Positions 1 through 6,937 of a stretch of DNA of 9,801 nucleotides are shown here, one piece after another. Positions within the stretch are counted from its first letter, which is position 1; every line of letters begins with the position of its first letter. The position numbers and the translations under genes were made by a program. This DNA comes from Hyphomonas sp. (GTDB taxonomy: Bacteria; Pseudomonadota; Alphaproteobacteria; Caulobacterales; Hyphomonadaceae): assembly GCA_003486945.1 (NCBI GenBank), contig DNFL01000157.1:1-9801 (forward strand), in the 5' to 3' direction. The notes under the pieces were generated by a model. It had not been told where the DNA came from. It was given only the letters and a program-made list of their open reading frames with translations, and did not search any database.

Positions 1-1371
1 GACGGGACGGCGATGGCGGCTGCCATTGCGGCCGGCGAGACCACGGCGCGGGAACAGGTGGAAGCGGCGATTGCCCGGGCGCAGGCAGTGGAGCCGCAGA
101 TCAACGGCATCGTGACGGAGACTTATGAGTCTGCGCGCTCGGACGCGTCGGGCCTGCTGACCGGGGCGTTTGCGGGCGTGCCGAGTTTCATCAAGGACCT
201 GATCGACTGGCGCGGCGCGCCGACACTGGCCGGCAGCCGGGGCCTGGATGGCCATGTAGCGGCGGGCGACAATGTATTCGCGTCAAAATGGCGCCGGGCG
301 GGGATCGTTTCGCTGGGCAAGTCCGCGACGCCGGAAGCGGGGCTGATCTCTTCGACCGAGCCTCTGTCGAACGGGCCAACGCGCAATCCGTGGGATGTGT
401 CGCGGATACCTGGAGGCTCCTCTGGCGGCGCAGCGGCGCTGGTGGCGGCGCGGGTGGTGCCGTTTGCGCATGCGAGCGATGGCGGCGGATCGATCCGCAT
501 TCCGGCCTCGACCTGCGGTGTGTTCGGACTGAAGCCGTCGCGTGACCGCCTGCCCTACAGCGAGCCGGGCGCGGCAGCGCCGCCGATCCAGATTTCGGTG
601 AACCATGCGGTGACGATCAGCGTTCGGGATTCGATTGCGCTGTTCCGCGCGGCGGAAGCGAATGATGGCACTTACCCGCTGCTGGGCGATGTGCAGCCGC
701 TGACGCGGCGGTTGCGCATCGGGTTTGCGCCCGAGCCAATTGGCGGCACCCCGCTACATGCCGACACGCGTGCGGCCATCGAGGATGTGGCGCAGCTCTG
801 CCGCGAGCTGGGACATACGGTGGTGGATTACACGCTGCCGATGGACGGACAGAAGTTCATGGACAGTTTCATTCTTTACTGGGCGTCCGGTGCGGCCATG
901 TTTGCGCAGGAAGTCGCGGCGTTTTCCGGTAAGCCGGTTGGGCCGGAGATTGTCGAGCCGTGGACGCTGGGCCTTGCGGGGCTGGCGATGGCGCGGATGG
1001 GCGAGATTCCGGATGCGATTGCGCACCTGCAGGCGTTCGAGGCGCAGTATTCGGCCTTCTTCGACGCGCTGGATGTGATCCTGACGCCGGTGACCGGCAG
1101 CCCGGCCATTCCGGTGGGCGAGCAGGCGCCGGACCGGGACTTCGACACGGTAATGGACAGCGTGCTGACTTTCGTTGCCTACACCGCGCCGATGAATGCG
1201 GCGGGCGCGGCCTCGATGAGCGTGCCGCTGGCCTGGTCGCCTTCGGGACTGCCAATCGGGGCGATGTTCTCTGCCCGCAAGGGCGATGATGGCTTGCTGT
1301 TCGAACTGGCGTTGGAACTGGAAGCGGCCCGCCCCTGGGCGGGGCGAAAACCGGTAGTGACGGCAATCTGA
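1..1371 (+). CDS. Amidase-signature family hydrolase, 5'-truncated by the window edge
   Basis: This is an amidase-signature enzyme, a family that hydrolyses C-N amide bonds; the substrate cannot be told. The frame is open from base 1, so the ATG at 13 is probably internal. Counting from that ATG (452 residues), the Ser-cisSer-Lys triad is complete: Lys61 in FIKDL, cis-Ser136 in PGGSSGG, and nucleophile Ser160 in DGGGSIRIPAS. The spacings (75 and 24 residues) equal those of GatA Lys79/Ser154/Ser178. In that family the Lys usually lies near residue 75-85, so about 15-20 N-terminal residues seem to be missing. No signal peptide is visible. The protein is shorter than GatA and no gatB or gatC is adjacent, so a general amidase is likelier than the tRNA amidotransferase subunit. 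The gene ends in TGA, 173 nt before the efflux operon, and no strong terminator follows. Family is certain; substrate unknown. Confidence 0.93.
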   Translation, partial: DGTAMAAAIAAGETTAREQVEAAIARAQAVEPQINGIVTETYESARSDASGLLTGAFAGVPSFIKDLIDWRGAPTLAGSRGLDGHVAAGDNVFASKWRRAGIVSLGKSATPEAGLISSTEPLSNGPTRNPWDVSRIPGGSSGGAAALVAARVVPFAHASDGGGSIRIPASTCGVFGLKPSRDRLPYSEPGAAAPPIQISVNHAVTISVRDSIALFRAAEANDGTYPLLGDVQPLTRRLRIGFAPEPIGGTPLHADTRAAIEDVAQLCRELGHTVVDYTLPMDGQKFMDSFILYWASGAAMFAQEVAAFSGKPVGPEIVEPWTLGLAGLAMARMGEIPDAIAHLQAFEAQYSAFFDALDVILTPVTGSPAIPVGEQAPDRDFDTVMDSVLTFVAYTAPMNAAGAASMSVPLAWSPSGLPIGAMFSARKGDDGLLFELALELEAARPWAGRKPVVTAI

Positions 1372-1483
1372 CGCAGGGGCAGGCTTCGCCTGTAAAGCGA
1401 AACCCGGGGCGGCATTAACCAAGATTCCGGGCTTGTTCGCCGGATTTAAAGGGCTCGCGCGTTAATTATTGCGGGCGCGAAAG

Positions 1484-1499
1484 ATGACACTCGCGTCAT
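1484..1499. promoter_or_regulatory. Candidate operator: ATGAC-N6-GTCAT palindrome upstream of the efflux operon
   Basis: Two perfect 5-base half-sites, ATGAC (1484-1488) and GTCAT (1495-1499), flank a 6-nt spacer. The centre lies about 53 nt before the adaptor start codon. An AT-rich stretch, TTAATTATT at 1462-1470, just upstream could hold a -10 element, but I cannot find a convincing -35 partner. RND efflux operons are often controlled by TetR- or MarR-type repressors bound close to the transcription start, and this is the best operator-like sequence in the gap. No regulator gene is in the window. The function is inferred from position and symmetry only. Confidence 0.35.
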
Positions 1500-1544
1500 T
1501 CGCACCTATGTTACGCCCGCCCCCTCCCAGGAAAGACCGCGCCC

Positions 1545-2621
1545 GTGAACCGCTCCATCAAGATCGCAGCTGCCATCCTGGCAGTTATCGTATTGTATTT
1601 CGGGGCGCGCAGCCTGATGCGCGGGAGCATCAGTTCCGAGGTGACGCCGCCTGCTGTTGCCGGCCCGGCGCCGGTTGCCGAAGCGATTGTGCTGCAGGCC
1701 TCCTCGCAGATCCATGAACTGAGGGTCACGTCAAAAGGCCGGACTGCGCCGGATAAATCCGTGACGGTGAAATCCGGAACGGCGGGCACAGTGGTTTCCA
1801 CGCCGGTGCGCGAAGGCACGTTTGTGAAACAGGGCGCGCTGCTCTGCGCGCTGGACGTTGAAGCCCGCAGCGCGCGGGTGAAGGAAGCCGAAGCGGCGCG
1901 CGATGCGGCGCGGGTCGATTATGAAGCCGCGGTTTCACTGGCGGCCAAGGGGCTTGCTCCGGTGAACCGCGAAGCGGCCGCCAAGGCGCAGCTGGACGCT
2001 GCTGAAGCCGCCGTGAACTCCGCGAAGGTCGAGCTGGGCCGCACGCAGATCCGCGCACCGTTCGACGGCATCTTTGAACGCCGCCTGGCGGAAGCCGGTG
2101 ATTATCTCGGGCCGGGCTCTGCCTGCGGCCTGCTGGTGGATATGAGCCCGGTGATCGTGTCAGCGGAAGTAACGGATGCGCAGGCGGGCCTGTTGCAGAC
2201 CGGCATGCCGGCGAGCGTGTTGCTGGCCGATGGCCGGACCTTTCCGGCGAAGCTGCGCTATGTGGCGCGCACGGCCAGCGGCCAGACGCGCACATTCCCG
2301 GTCGAAGCCGAGCTTGAGACGGGTGGCGCAACCGTCGCGGCCGGCGTTTCGGCGACACTGACCGTGCCGGCCGGAAAAGTGCCGGCGACGCTGATTGCGC
2401 GTTCGCTGCTGACCCTGTCGGACACAGGCGAGCTTGGCGTGCGGCATGTGATGGCGGACGATACGGTACATTTCGCTGCGGTGCGCGTGATTGATGAGGC
2501 GCCTGAAGGGGCCTGGGTGACGGGCCTGCCGGACAAGGTGACGCTGGTGGCGATGGGCCAGGATTACCTCGCTGACGGCGTTAAGGTGAAACCGGTGCCG
2601 CAAGGCGGAGCCCGCCCATGA
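1545..2621 (+). CDS. RND efflux periplasmic adaptor (membrane fusion protein, HlyD/AcrA type)
   Basis: This is the adaptor of a tripartite pump, linking the inner-membrane permease to an outer-membrane channel. It has 358 residues, slightly shorter than AcrA. Order of parts: an N-terminal membrane anchor (about 7-24) with no lipobox cysteine; first lipoyl half (about 72-104, with the turn PVREGTFVKQG); Ala/Glu/Lys-rich alpha-helical hairpin (about 105-165); second lipoyl half (about 166-200, containing IRAPFDGIFERR, a hallmark of the family); beta-barrel (about 200-275); and a membrane-proximal C-terminal domain. The start is GTG at 1545, chosen because AGGAAAG (1529-1535) lies 9 nt upstream and the hydrophobic anchor follows directly. 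The stop TGA overlaps the permease ATG (ATGA, 2618-2621), which points to translational coupling. The uncleaved anchor suggests it stays tethered in the inner membrane facing the periplasm. The transported substrate cannot be inferred. Confidence 0.93.
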   Translation: MNRSIKIAAAILAVIVLYFGARSLMRGSISSEVTPPAVAGPAPVAEAIVLQASSQIHELRVTSKGRTAPDKSVTVKSGTAGTVVSTPVREGTFVKQGALLCALDVEARSARVKEAEAARDAARVDYEAAVSLAAKGLAPVNREAAAKAQLDAAEAAVNSAKVELGRTQIRAPFDGIFERRLAEAGDYLGPGSACGLLVDMSPVIVSAEVTDAQAGLLQTGMPASVLLADGRTFPAKLRYVARTASGQTRTFPVEAELETGGATVAAGVSATLTVPAGKVPATLIARSLLTLSDTGELGVRHVMADDTVHFAAVRVIDEAPEGAWVTGLPDKVTLVAMGQDYLADGVKVKPVPQGGARP

Positions 2622-5600
2622 ACGCGCTGATCGATGGTGCCATCGGCCGGGCGAGGATGGTGATTGCCATCCTCATCTGCTCGGTTCTCGCGGGCGCCTA
2701 TACATACGTCAAACTGCCCAAGGAAGCAGACCCGGATATTCCGATCCCGATCGTGGCGATCACGGTGCCGCTGGCCGGCGTGACGCCGGAAGATGCCGAG
2801 CGCCTGCTCGTGCGTCCGGTGGAACAGGAAATCCAGTCCCTGGAGGGGCTGAAGGAATTCAAGTCCTACGGCGGCGAGGGCGCAGCGACGCTGGTGCTGG
2901 AATTCGAGATCGACGTGAACGTCGATCAGGCGGTGCTCGACGTCAAGGACAAGGTCGACATGGCCAAGCGCTATTTCCCGCAGGATGCGCGCGAACCGAT
3001 CGTGACCGAGTTCAACGCGGCGCAGTTCCCGGTGCTGGTGGTCAACATCTATGGCGACGCGCCGGAACGCGGCATGGCGCGGATCGCGGAAGACCTGCGC
3101 GAGCGGCTGGAATCCGATCCCGGCATTCTTGAAGCGCGCGTGCAGGGCAAGCGCGAAGACCTGCTCGAGATTGTCATCGATCCGGTGAAGCTCGAGACCT
3201 ACAACATCTCCTACCAGGAAATCTACGCGGTCGTTTCCTCGAACAACCAGCTGGTGCCTGCAGGCCAGATCGATACCGGACAGGGCAGCTTTGCGGTCAA
3301 GGTGCCGGGTATCATCCGTACGGGCGCCGATGCACTGAGCTTGCCGGTGAAGCGCACGGAGAACGCCGTCGTCACGCTCGGCGATGTGGCCGAGGTGCGC
3401 CGCACGTTCAAGGATCCGACCGGGTTTGCGACGTTCAATGGCGAGAAGGCGTTGCTGGTTGAAGTGGTGAAGCGCACGGGCGCGAATATTCTCGACACGG
3501 CGAACAGTGTGCGCGCCATCGTCGATGATGAGAGCAAGAAATGGCCGGCAACTGTGCGCGCCGAGATCACGTCCGACATGTCGGAACTGATCGGCTCGCA
3601 GCTCGGCACGCTGCAAAGCTCGATCATGACGGCGATACTGCTGGTGATGATCGTGGTCGTCGCCGCGCTTGGTATCCGGTCGGCAACGTTGGTCGGTATC
3701 GCGATCCCGTCTTCTTTCGTGATCGCATTCCTGTTCCTGGGCGCATTCGGCTACACCATCAACATGATGGTCATGTTCGGCATGGTCATCGCGGTCGGCA
3801 TCCTGGTCGATGGCGGTATCGTCGTGACCGAATATGCTGACCGGAAGATGGCCGAGGGCCTGAACCGGAAAGAAGCCTACCGGATGGCTGCCAAGCGGAT
3901 GTTCTGGCCGGTGGTTTCCTCGACCCTGACGACGCTGGCCGCCTTCGTGCCGTTCCTGTTCTGGAACTCGATGCCCGGCAAGTTCATGGCCTACCTGCCG
4001 CTGACGCTGATCTTCGTTCTGACCTCTTCACTGGTCGTGGCGCTGATCTTCCTGCCGGTGCTCGGCACCGTCATTGGCGGGCGCTCCGGCGGCACGGACG
4101 AAAACCTGGCGGCGCTGGCCGCTGGCGGCGATCCGCGCAAGGCGAAGGGCTGGATCGGCGCTTATGTGAAGATTGTCAGCGAAACCGTGAAGCGCCCGCT
4201 GATCACAACCGCCGCCGTGTTCGCAACTGTCATCGGCATCTTCATCTGGTTCGGCTCCGAACAGCACAAGACCGAATTCTTCCTTGATGTCGAACCGGAG
4301 CAGGCTTTTGTCTATGTCCAGGCACAAGGCGCTCTGTCTGCCGCTGAAAAAGCTGAACTGGTCCGAAAAGCTGAAACGGCCATTTCAGACGTGTACGGAC
4401 TGTCTGCAATCTCAGCGCGCTCGGGCAGCGGTTCGACCAGCTCCCGCTTCGAGGGCGGCGGCAGCAGCCCGCAGGACACGATTGGCCAGTTGCTGCTGGA
4501 CATCAACACAACTGCGGATGGCCCGTTCGACGCGCGCAAGACCTTGGAAGACGTGCGCGCGCGGTTGTCTGCCATCCCGGCAATGCGGTTTGAAATCAGC
4601 GCTCGCGAGCAGGGCCCGCCCGGCGGCAAGGACATTCAGGTCGCGCTGCTGAGCAATGATTCAGCCGAGCTGGACCGTGCCGCAACACTGGTGCGCGGGT
4701 GGCTGGAAGCGCGCAGCGATGTGATCGAGATTGACGATTCGCGGCCCCTGCCCGGCGTTGAGTATCAGCTGACGGTGGACCGTGCAGAGGCCGGCAAGTT
4801 CGGCGTTGACGTGGCGCAGATCGGCGCGGCAGTGCAGCTTGTCACCAATGGCGTGCTGGTGGGCCGCTACCGCCCGGACGATGCGAATGAGGAAGTCGAT
4901 ATCCGCGTACGCTTCCCGGAAGGCGAACGCTCGGCCTCGGCCATCGACACGCTGCGGATTGCGACGCCGCAAGGCAACGTGCCGCTGTCCCTGTTCGTGA
5001 CGCGCGACCCGGCACCGCGTATCAGCCAGATCGAGCGCCGCGATGGCCGCCGCGTGATCGATGTGCGCGCGAACGCGAAGGAGCAAGGCACCGGCGCCGC
5101 GATTGTGGCCGAGCTGAAGACTTTCCTCGCCGCGCAGAACCTGCCGAACGATCTCGAAGTCCGCTTTGAGGGCGCCGATGAAGACACGGCCGAGGCCGGC
5201 GCCTTCTTTGCCGGGGCAGCGATGGCGGCCCTGTTCATGATGGGCGTGATCCTGCTGTGGCAGTTCAACAATTTCTGGCAGGTGATCCTCACGCTCTCCG
5301 CGGTTATCATTTCGACGGCGGGCGTTCTGGTCGGCGTGAACCTGCTGCTGCCTTATGTGAGTATCCTGATGCTCGGCACGGGTATCGTCGCGCTGGCGGG
5401 GATCGTGGTGAACAACAACATCATCCTGATCGACACGTTCAACCGCCTCAAGGAAGACGGGCGCTCGTCAGAGGATGCAGCGATTGCGACAGCCGCGCAG
5501 CGGATCCGTCCGATCCTCTTGACGACGTTCACGACCGTGTGCGGCCTGTTGCCGATGATCATCCAGATGAACGTGAACTTCCGAGAAGGCGCGATCAACT

Positions 5601-5851
5601 TTGGCGGCGCAAGTTCCGAATGGTGGGTTCAGCTGGCGACGGCAGTGGTGTTCGGTCTCTCCTTCTCGACAATCATCATCCTGCTGGTGACGCCGACCTG
5701 GCTGCTGGTGCCCGACAGGCTCCAGCGCATCTCGAAACGCATCTGGCAGAAGGTCGTTCAGAATGATGCCGGCCCGGCAGACGCGGATCCGTCCTATGTC
5801 GCGAACGATATGCAACCGGCACACCGGACACTGCCTCCGGCGGCGGAGTAA
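2618..5851 (+). CDS. RND family efflux permease (AcrB-like)
   Basis: This is the inner-membrane, proton-driven transporter of the pump, 1077 residues and close to the usual RND length. Two repeats are visible: TM1 (about 12-30), periplasmic domain (31-334), TM2-TM6 (about 335-483), a cytoplasmic loop, TM7 (about 526-545), second periplasmic domain (548-862), and TM8-TM12 (about 865-1030). Family landmarks include PKEADPDIPIP after TM1 and the TM4 motif GILVDGGIVV. The proton-relay residues differ from AcrB: Asp398 matches AcrB Asp407, but the Asp408 position is Gly399, and the Lys940 position in TM10 is Asn932 (AGIVVNNN). A single relay Asp and Asn-for-Lys are also found in other RND branches, so the pump is probably active but belongs to a divergent subgroup. 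A Gly/Ser-rich stretch (about 602-617) lies in the second periplasmic domain. The gene is coupled to the adaptor by ATGA; no outer-membrane factor follows. Substrate unknown. Confidence 0.95.
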   Translation: MNALIDGAIGRARMVIAILICSVLAGAYTYVKLPKEADPDIPIPIVAITVPLAGVTPEDAERLLVRPVEQEIQSLEGLKEFKSYGGEGAATLVLEFEIDVNVDQAVLDVKDKVDMAKRYFPQDAREPIVTEFNAAQFPVLVVNIYGDAPERGMARIAEDLRERLESDPGILEARVQGKREDLLEIVIDPVKLETYNISYQEIYAVVSSNNQLVPAGQIDTGQGSFAVKVPGIIRTGADALSLPVKRTENAVVTLGDVAEVRRTFKDPTGFATFNGEKALLVEVVKRTGANILDTANSVRAIVDDESKKWPATVRAEITSDMSELIGSQLGTLQSSIMTAILLVMIVVVAALGIRSATLVGIAIPSSFVIAFLFLGAFGYTINMMVMFGMVIAVGILVDGGIVVTEYADRKMAEGLNRKEAYRMAAKRMFWPVVSSTLTTLAAFVPFLFWNSMPGKFMAYLPLTLIFVLTSSLVVALIFLPVLGTVIGGRSGGTDENLAALAAGGDPRKAKGWIGAYVKIVSETVKRPLITTAAVFATVIGIFIWFGSEQHKTEFFLDVEPEQAFVYVQAQGALSAAEKAELVRKAETAISDVYGLSAISARSGSGSTSSRFEGGGSSPQDTIGQLLLDINTTADGPFDARKTLEDVRARLSAIPAMRFEISAREQGPPGGKDIQVALLSNDSAELDRAATLVRGWLEARSDVIEIDDSRPLPGVEYQLTVDRAEAGKFGVDVAQIGAAVQLVTNGVLVGRYRPDDANEEVDIRVRFPEGERSASAIDTLRIATPQGNVPLSLFVTRDPAPRISQIERRDGRRVIDVRANAKEQGTGAAIVAELKTFLAAQNLPNDLEVRFEGADEDTAEAGAFFAGAAMAALFMMGVILLWQFNNFWQVILTLSAVIISTAGVLVGVNLLLPYVSILMLGTGIVALAGIVVNNNIILIDTFNRLKEDGRSSEDAAIATAAQRIRPILLTTFTTVCGLLPMIIQMNVNFREGAINFGGASSEWWVQLATAVVFGLSFSTIIILLVTPTWLLVPDRLQRISKRIWQKVVQNDAGPADADPSYVANDMQPAHRTLPPAAE

Positions 5852-5874
5852 TCCACAGGAAAGTCCGCTCGGCC

Positions 5875-6156
5875 TCAGGCCTTCGGCGTGATCCGGTAAA
5901 CTGCCGTGGCGGTCATCACGGTCTTGTCGCCGGCTGTGGCATTGCCGCCGGTGAAGAGGATGGTGCGGGTCTTGCGGTCGATGCGGGGCACGTAGCTGAG
6001 GCTGGCCGGTTCGGCGCCGGTGGCGGAGACGTCGAAGGTGACGGAAACCAGATCGACCGCATCGGGCGCACAGGCGCGCTCGGCATCGGCCCGGATCGCC
6101 TGCATCAGGCGCAGGGCAATGGCTTCGTCGGGCTTCGTGACCAGGGTGTCGCTCAT
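5875..6156 (-). CDS. Small uncharacterised protein, possible hotdog-fold (thioesterase-like) relative
   Basis: This is a 93-residue protein I do not recognise with certainty. I chose ATG at 6156 because GGAG (6163-6166 on the complement) stands 6 nt before it; the in-frame GTG at 6168 would overlap that ribosome-binding site. The N-terminal third looks helical (about 9-30). The C-terminal half alternates like beta strands: VSVTFDVSA, then PASLSYVPRIDRKTRTILF, then GDKTVMTATAVYRI. Long strands with a basic turn and a closing ATAVYRI strand resemble the second half of PaaI/hotdog thioesterases, but at 93 residues it is short for one and no catalytic residue is evident. There is no signal peptide or membrane segment. 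Its stop lies 23 nt from the convergent permease stop. Only 44 nt separate its start from the upstream terminator at 6201-6231, leaving little room for its own promoter. That it is a gene is likely; the fold is a guess. Confidence 0.7.
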   Translation of the reverse strand: MSDTLVTKPDEAIALRLMQAIRADAERACAPDAVDLVSVTFDVSATGAEPASLSYVPRIDRKTRTILFTGGNATAGDKTVMTATAVYRITPKA

Positions 6157-6200
6157 ATCAGTCTCCACAGGCGCAGACGCGCTGTAGCGGCATGGGGCCG

Positions 6201-6231
6201 AAAAGAAAAGGGCCGCCCTTGCGGACGGCCC
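6201..6231 (-). terminator. Strong rho-independent terminator of the 6305-6730 gene
   Basis: Read on the minus strand, GGGCCG (6231-6226) pairs with CGGCCC (6215-6210). Two further inner G-C pairs sit beyond a single mismatch, and the loop is four bases. The stem is followed at once by TTTTCTTTT (6209-6201). It lies 74 nt past the stop of the upstream small gene and 45 nt before the start of the next gene on the same strand. Stem, loop and U-tract fit the intrinsic terminator model well. Because of its position between co-directional genes it could also act as a conditional terminator (attenuator). Confidence 0.85.
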
Positions 6232-6282
6232 GGTACTTCTGAAACGGCACGAAGACCTGAAAGGTCTGTATAGCAGTACCGG
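6230..6282 (-). other. Nested stem structure in the 3' UTR / inter-gene leader
   Basis: An 8-bp perfect outer stem is formed by CCGGTACT (6230-6237) and AGTACCGG (6275-6282). It encloses a 6-bp hairpin, AGACCT (6253-6258) with AGGTCT (6262-6267), around a 3-base loop. The outer stem shares two bases (6230-6231) with the adjoining terminator stem, so both cannot be fully paired at once. The element lies wholly between the stop at 6305 and the next gene at 6156. It matches no RNA family I recognise. Options are a 3'-UTR stabiliser, a 3'-derived small RNA ending at the terminator, or an attenuator for the 5875-6156 gene. The pairing is read directly; the function is inferred. Confidence 0.5.
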
Positions 6283-6304
6283 ATCGCGTCGCGGGACCAG
6301 CGCG

Positions 6305-6730
6305 TTATGCGGCGCGCACCTCTTTCCCGCGGGCCGGCGATCCCGCGAGGCTCATCAGGTCACCCAGATGGCCCATATCATTCATGCCGTGTACGGATTG
6401 CATCCAGCTGCCGATGGACGGCAGGAGCGTGCCGATGGCCTTGTGATCAAGGCCGGCATCCTGGAGTGCGGAAATCATTGAGACGTTGACATACCGGCGT
6501 CCGCCGGGGGTCTGTTCGATCAGGCGCGCGATGTCGCCCGTGGGGGCGCCGATCTCTGCGCCGGTACGCGCTGCAAGCGCGCGTGTACCGGGAACCTTCT
6601 TGAACACGATATCAGCGAGCGGGCTGCCCTGGCGCTCTGCGCCATTGAGGACAATACCGAGAGCACGCTGTGCAATAGGTTGCGCGAGGCCATTGCTGCT
6701 AGCGATGTGCACGATCAGATCAATCATCAT
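6305..6730 (-). CDS. Small helical protein of unknown function, DUF2267/DUF2780-like pattern
   Basis: This is a 141-residue, probably cytoplasmic protein with no signal peptide or membrane helix. It begins with a helix (MMIDLIVHIASSNGL), then AQRALGIVLN, then a KVPGT turn (about 44-48) and a Gly/Ala-rich middle, then two more amphipathic helices (about 85-115, VSMISALQDAGLDHKAIGTL) and a polar tail ending KEVRAA. The start, an amphipathic helix, an ALG-x-VL helix and a PG turn, resembles small DUF2267- or DUF2780-type proteins of proteobacteria, which have no established role. That likeness is from memory of the pattern only. I chose ATG at 6730: AGGAG (6746-6742 on the complement) is 11 nt upstream. 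A TTG at 6736 with 5-nt spacing is the main alternative; a TTG at 6754 lies upstream of that site. A strong terminator follows at 6201-6231. It is divergent from the oxidoreductase at 6938. Confidence 0.7.
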   Translation of the reverse strand: MMIDLIVHIASSNGLAQPIAQRALGIVLNGAERQGSPLADIVFKKVPGTRALAARTGAEIGAPTGDIARLIEQTPGGRRYVNVSMISALQDAGLDHKAIGTLLPSIGSWMQSVHGMNDMGHLGDLMSLAGSPARGKEVRAA

Positions 6731-6863
6731 TGGCAACTGCACTCCTGAGGTCAATGGCCTCGCGACAAGGCAACTCTTCGCCGGGCGTGGTTTCTGGAAA
6801 GTTACTAGTCTGAACTTTTTTTCACCCCGGATGAAGAAACCGATTAAGTCGCATTAGGGCGCA

Positions 6864-6890
6864 GTAAACAGACGGGCCGCTTTTGTTTAC
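6864..6890. promoter_or_regulatory. Inverted repeat GTAAACA-N13-TGTTTAC in the divergent intergenic region
   Basis: Two perfect 7-base arms, GTAAACA (6864-6870) and TGTTTAC (6884-6890), are separated by 13 nt. The arms are AT-rich within a GC-rich region and their centres are about 20 bp apart, roughly two helical turns. That fits a dimeric regulator touching one face of the DNA. It lies 48 nt before the oxidoreductase start and 134 nt before the divergent small gene, so it could control either. It lacks a U-tract and is not a terminator. No regulator is encoded nearby. Confidence 0.4.
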
Positions 6891-6902
6891 GAACGCTGTA
6901 AT

Positions 6903-6921
6903 GTGTGCTGCTCTGGCACAC
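6903..6921 (+). promoter_or_regulatory. Hairpin GTGTGC-N7-GCACAC just upstream of the oxidoreductase ribosome-binding site
   Basis: Arms at 6903-6908 and 6916-6921 are perfect 6-base complements around a 7-nt loop. The element ends 7 nt before GGAG (6928-6931), which stands 6 nt ahead of the ATG at 6938. In RNA it would be a 5'-UTR hairpin able to influence translation or stability; in DNA it could be an operator. A chance occurrence is possible at this size. Confidence 0.3.
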
Positions 6922-6937
6922 GAAACCGGAGAGCTGA

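Noticed and set aside
1328..1343. GC-rich palindrome CCCGCCC-CT-GGGCGGG near the amidase stop as a terminator
   Set aside because: The two-base centre forces a short stem, and no T-run follows on either strand.
754..1422. A 222-codon open frame on the minus strand
   Set aside because: It is antisense to the amidase, with Arg/His-rich shadow composition.
1380..1444. Small hairpins after the amidase (CAGGC/GCCTG at 1380-1392; TCCGG/CCGGA at 1426-1444) as its terminator
   Set aside because: Stems are 5 bp. The first lacks a T-tract and the second is followed only by TTTAAA; too weak to annotate.
2564..3616. A 350-codon His/Arg-rich open frame on the minus strand
   Set aside because: It lies antisense to the adaptor end and the permease, both with clear family motifs, and has no recognisable domain.
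5835..5848. Hairpin CTCCG-GCGG-CGGAG at the permease 3' end as a terminator
   Set aside because: The stem is only 5 bp, inside the last codons, with no T-run on either side.
6157..6168. GTG at 6166-6168 as the start of the 93-residue protein
   Set aside because: It overlaps the GGAG ribosome-binding site that is correctly placed for the ATG at 6156.
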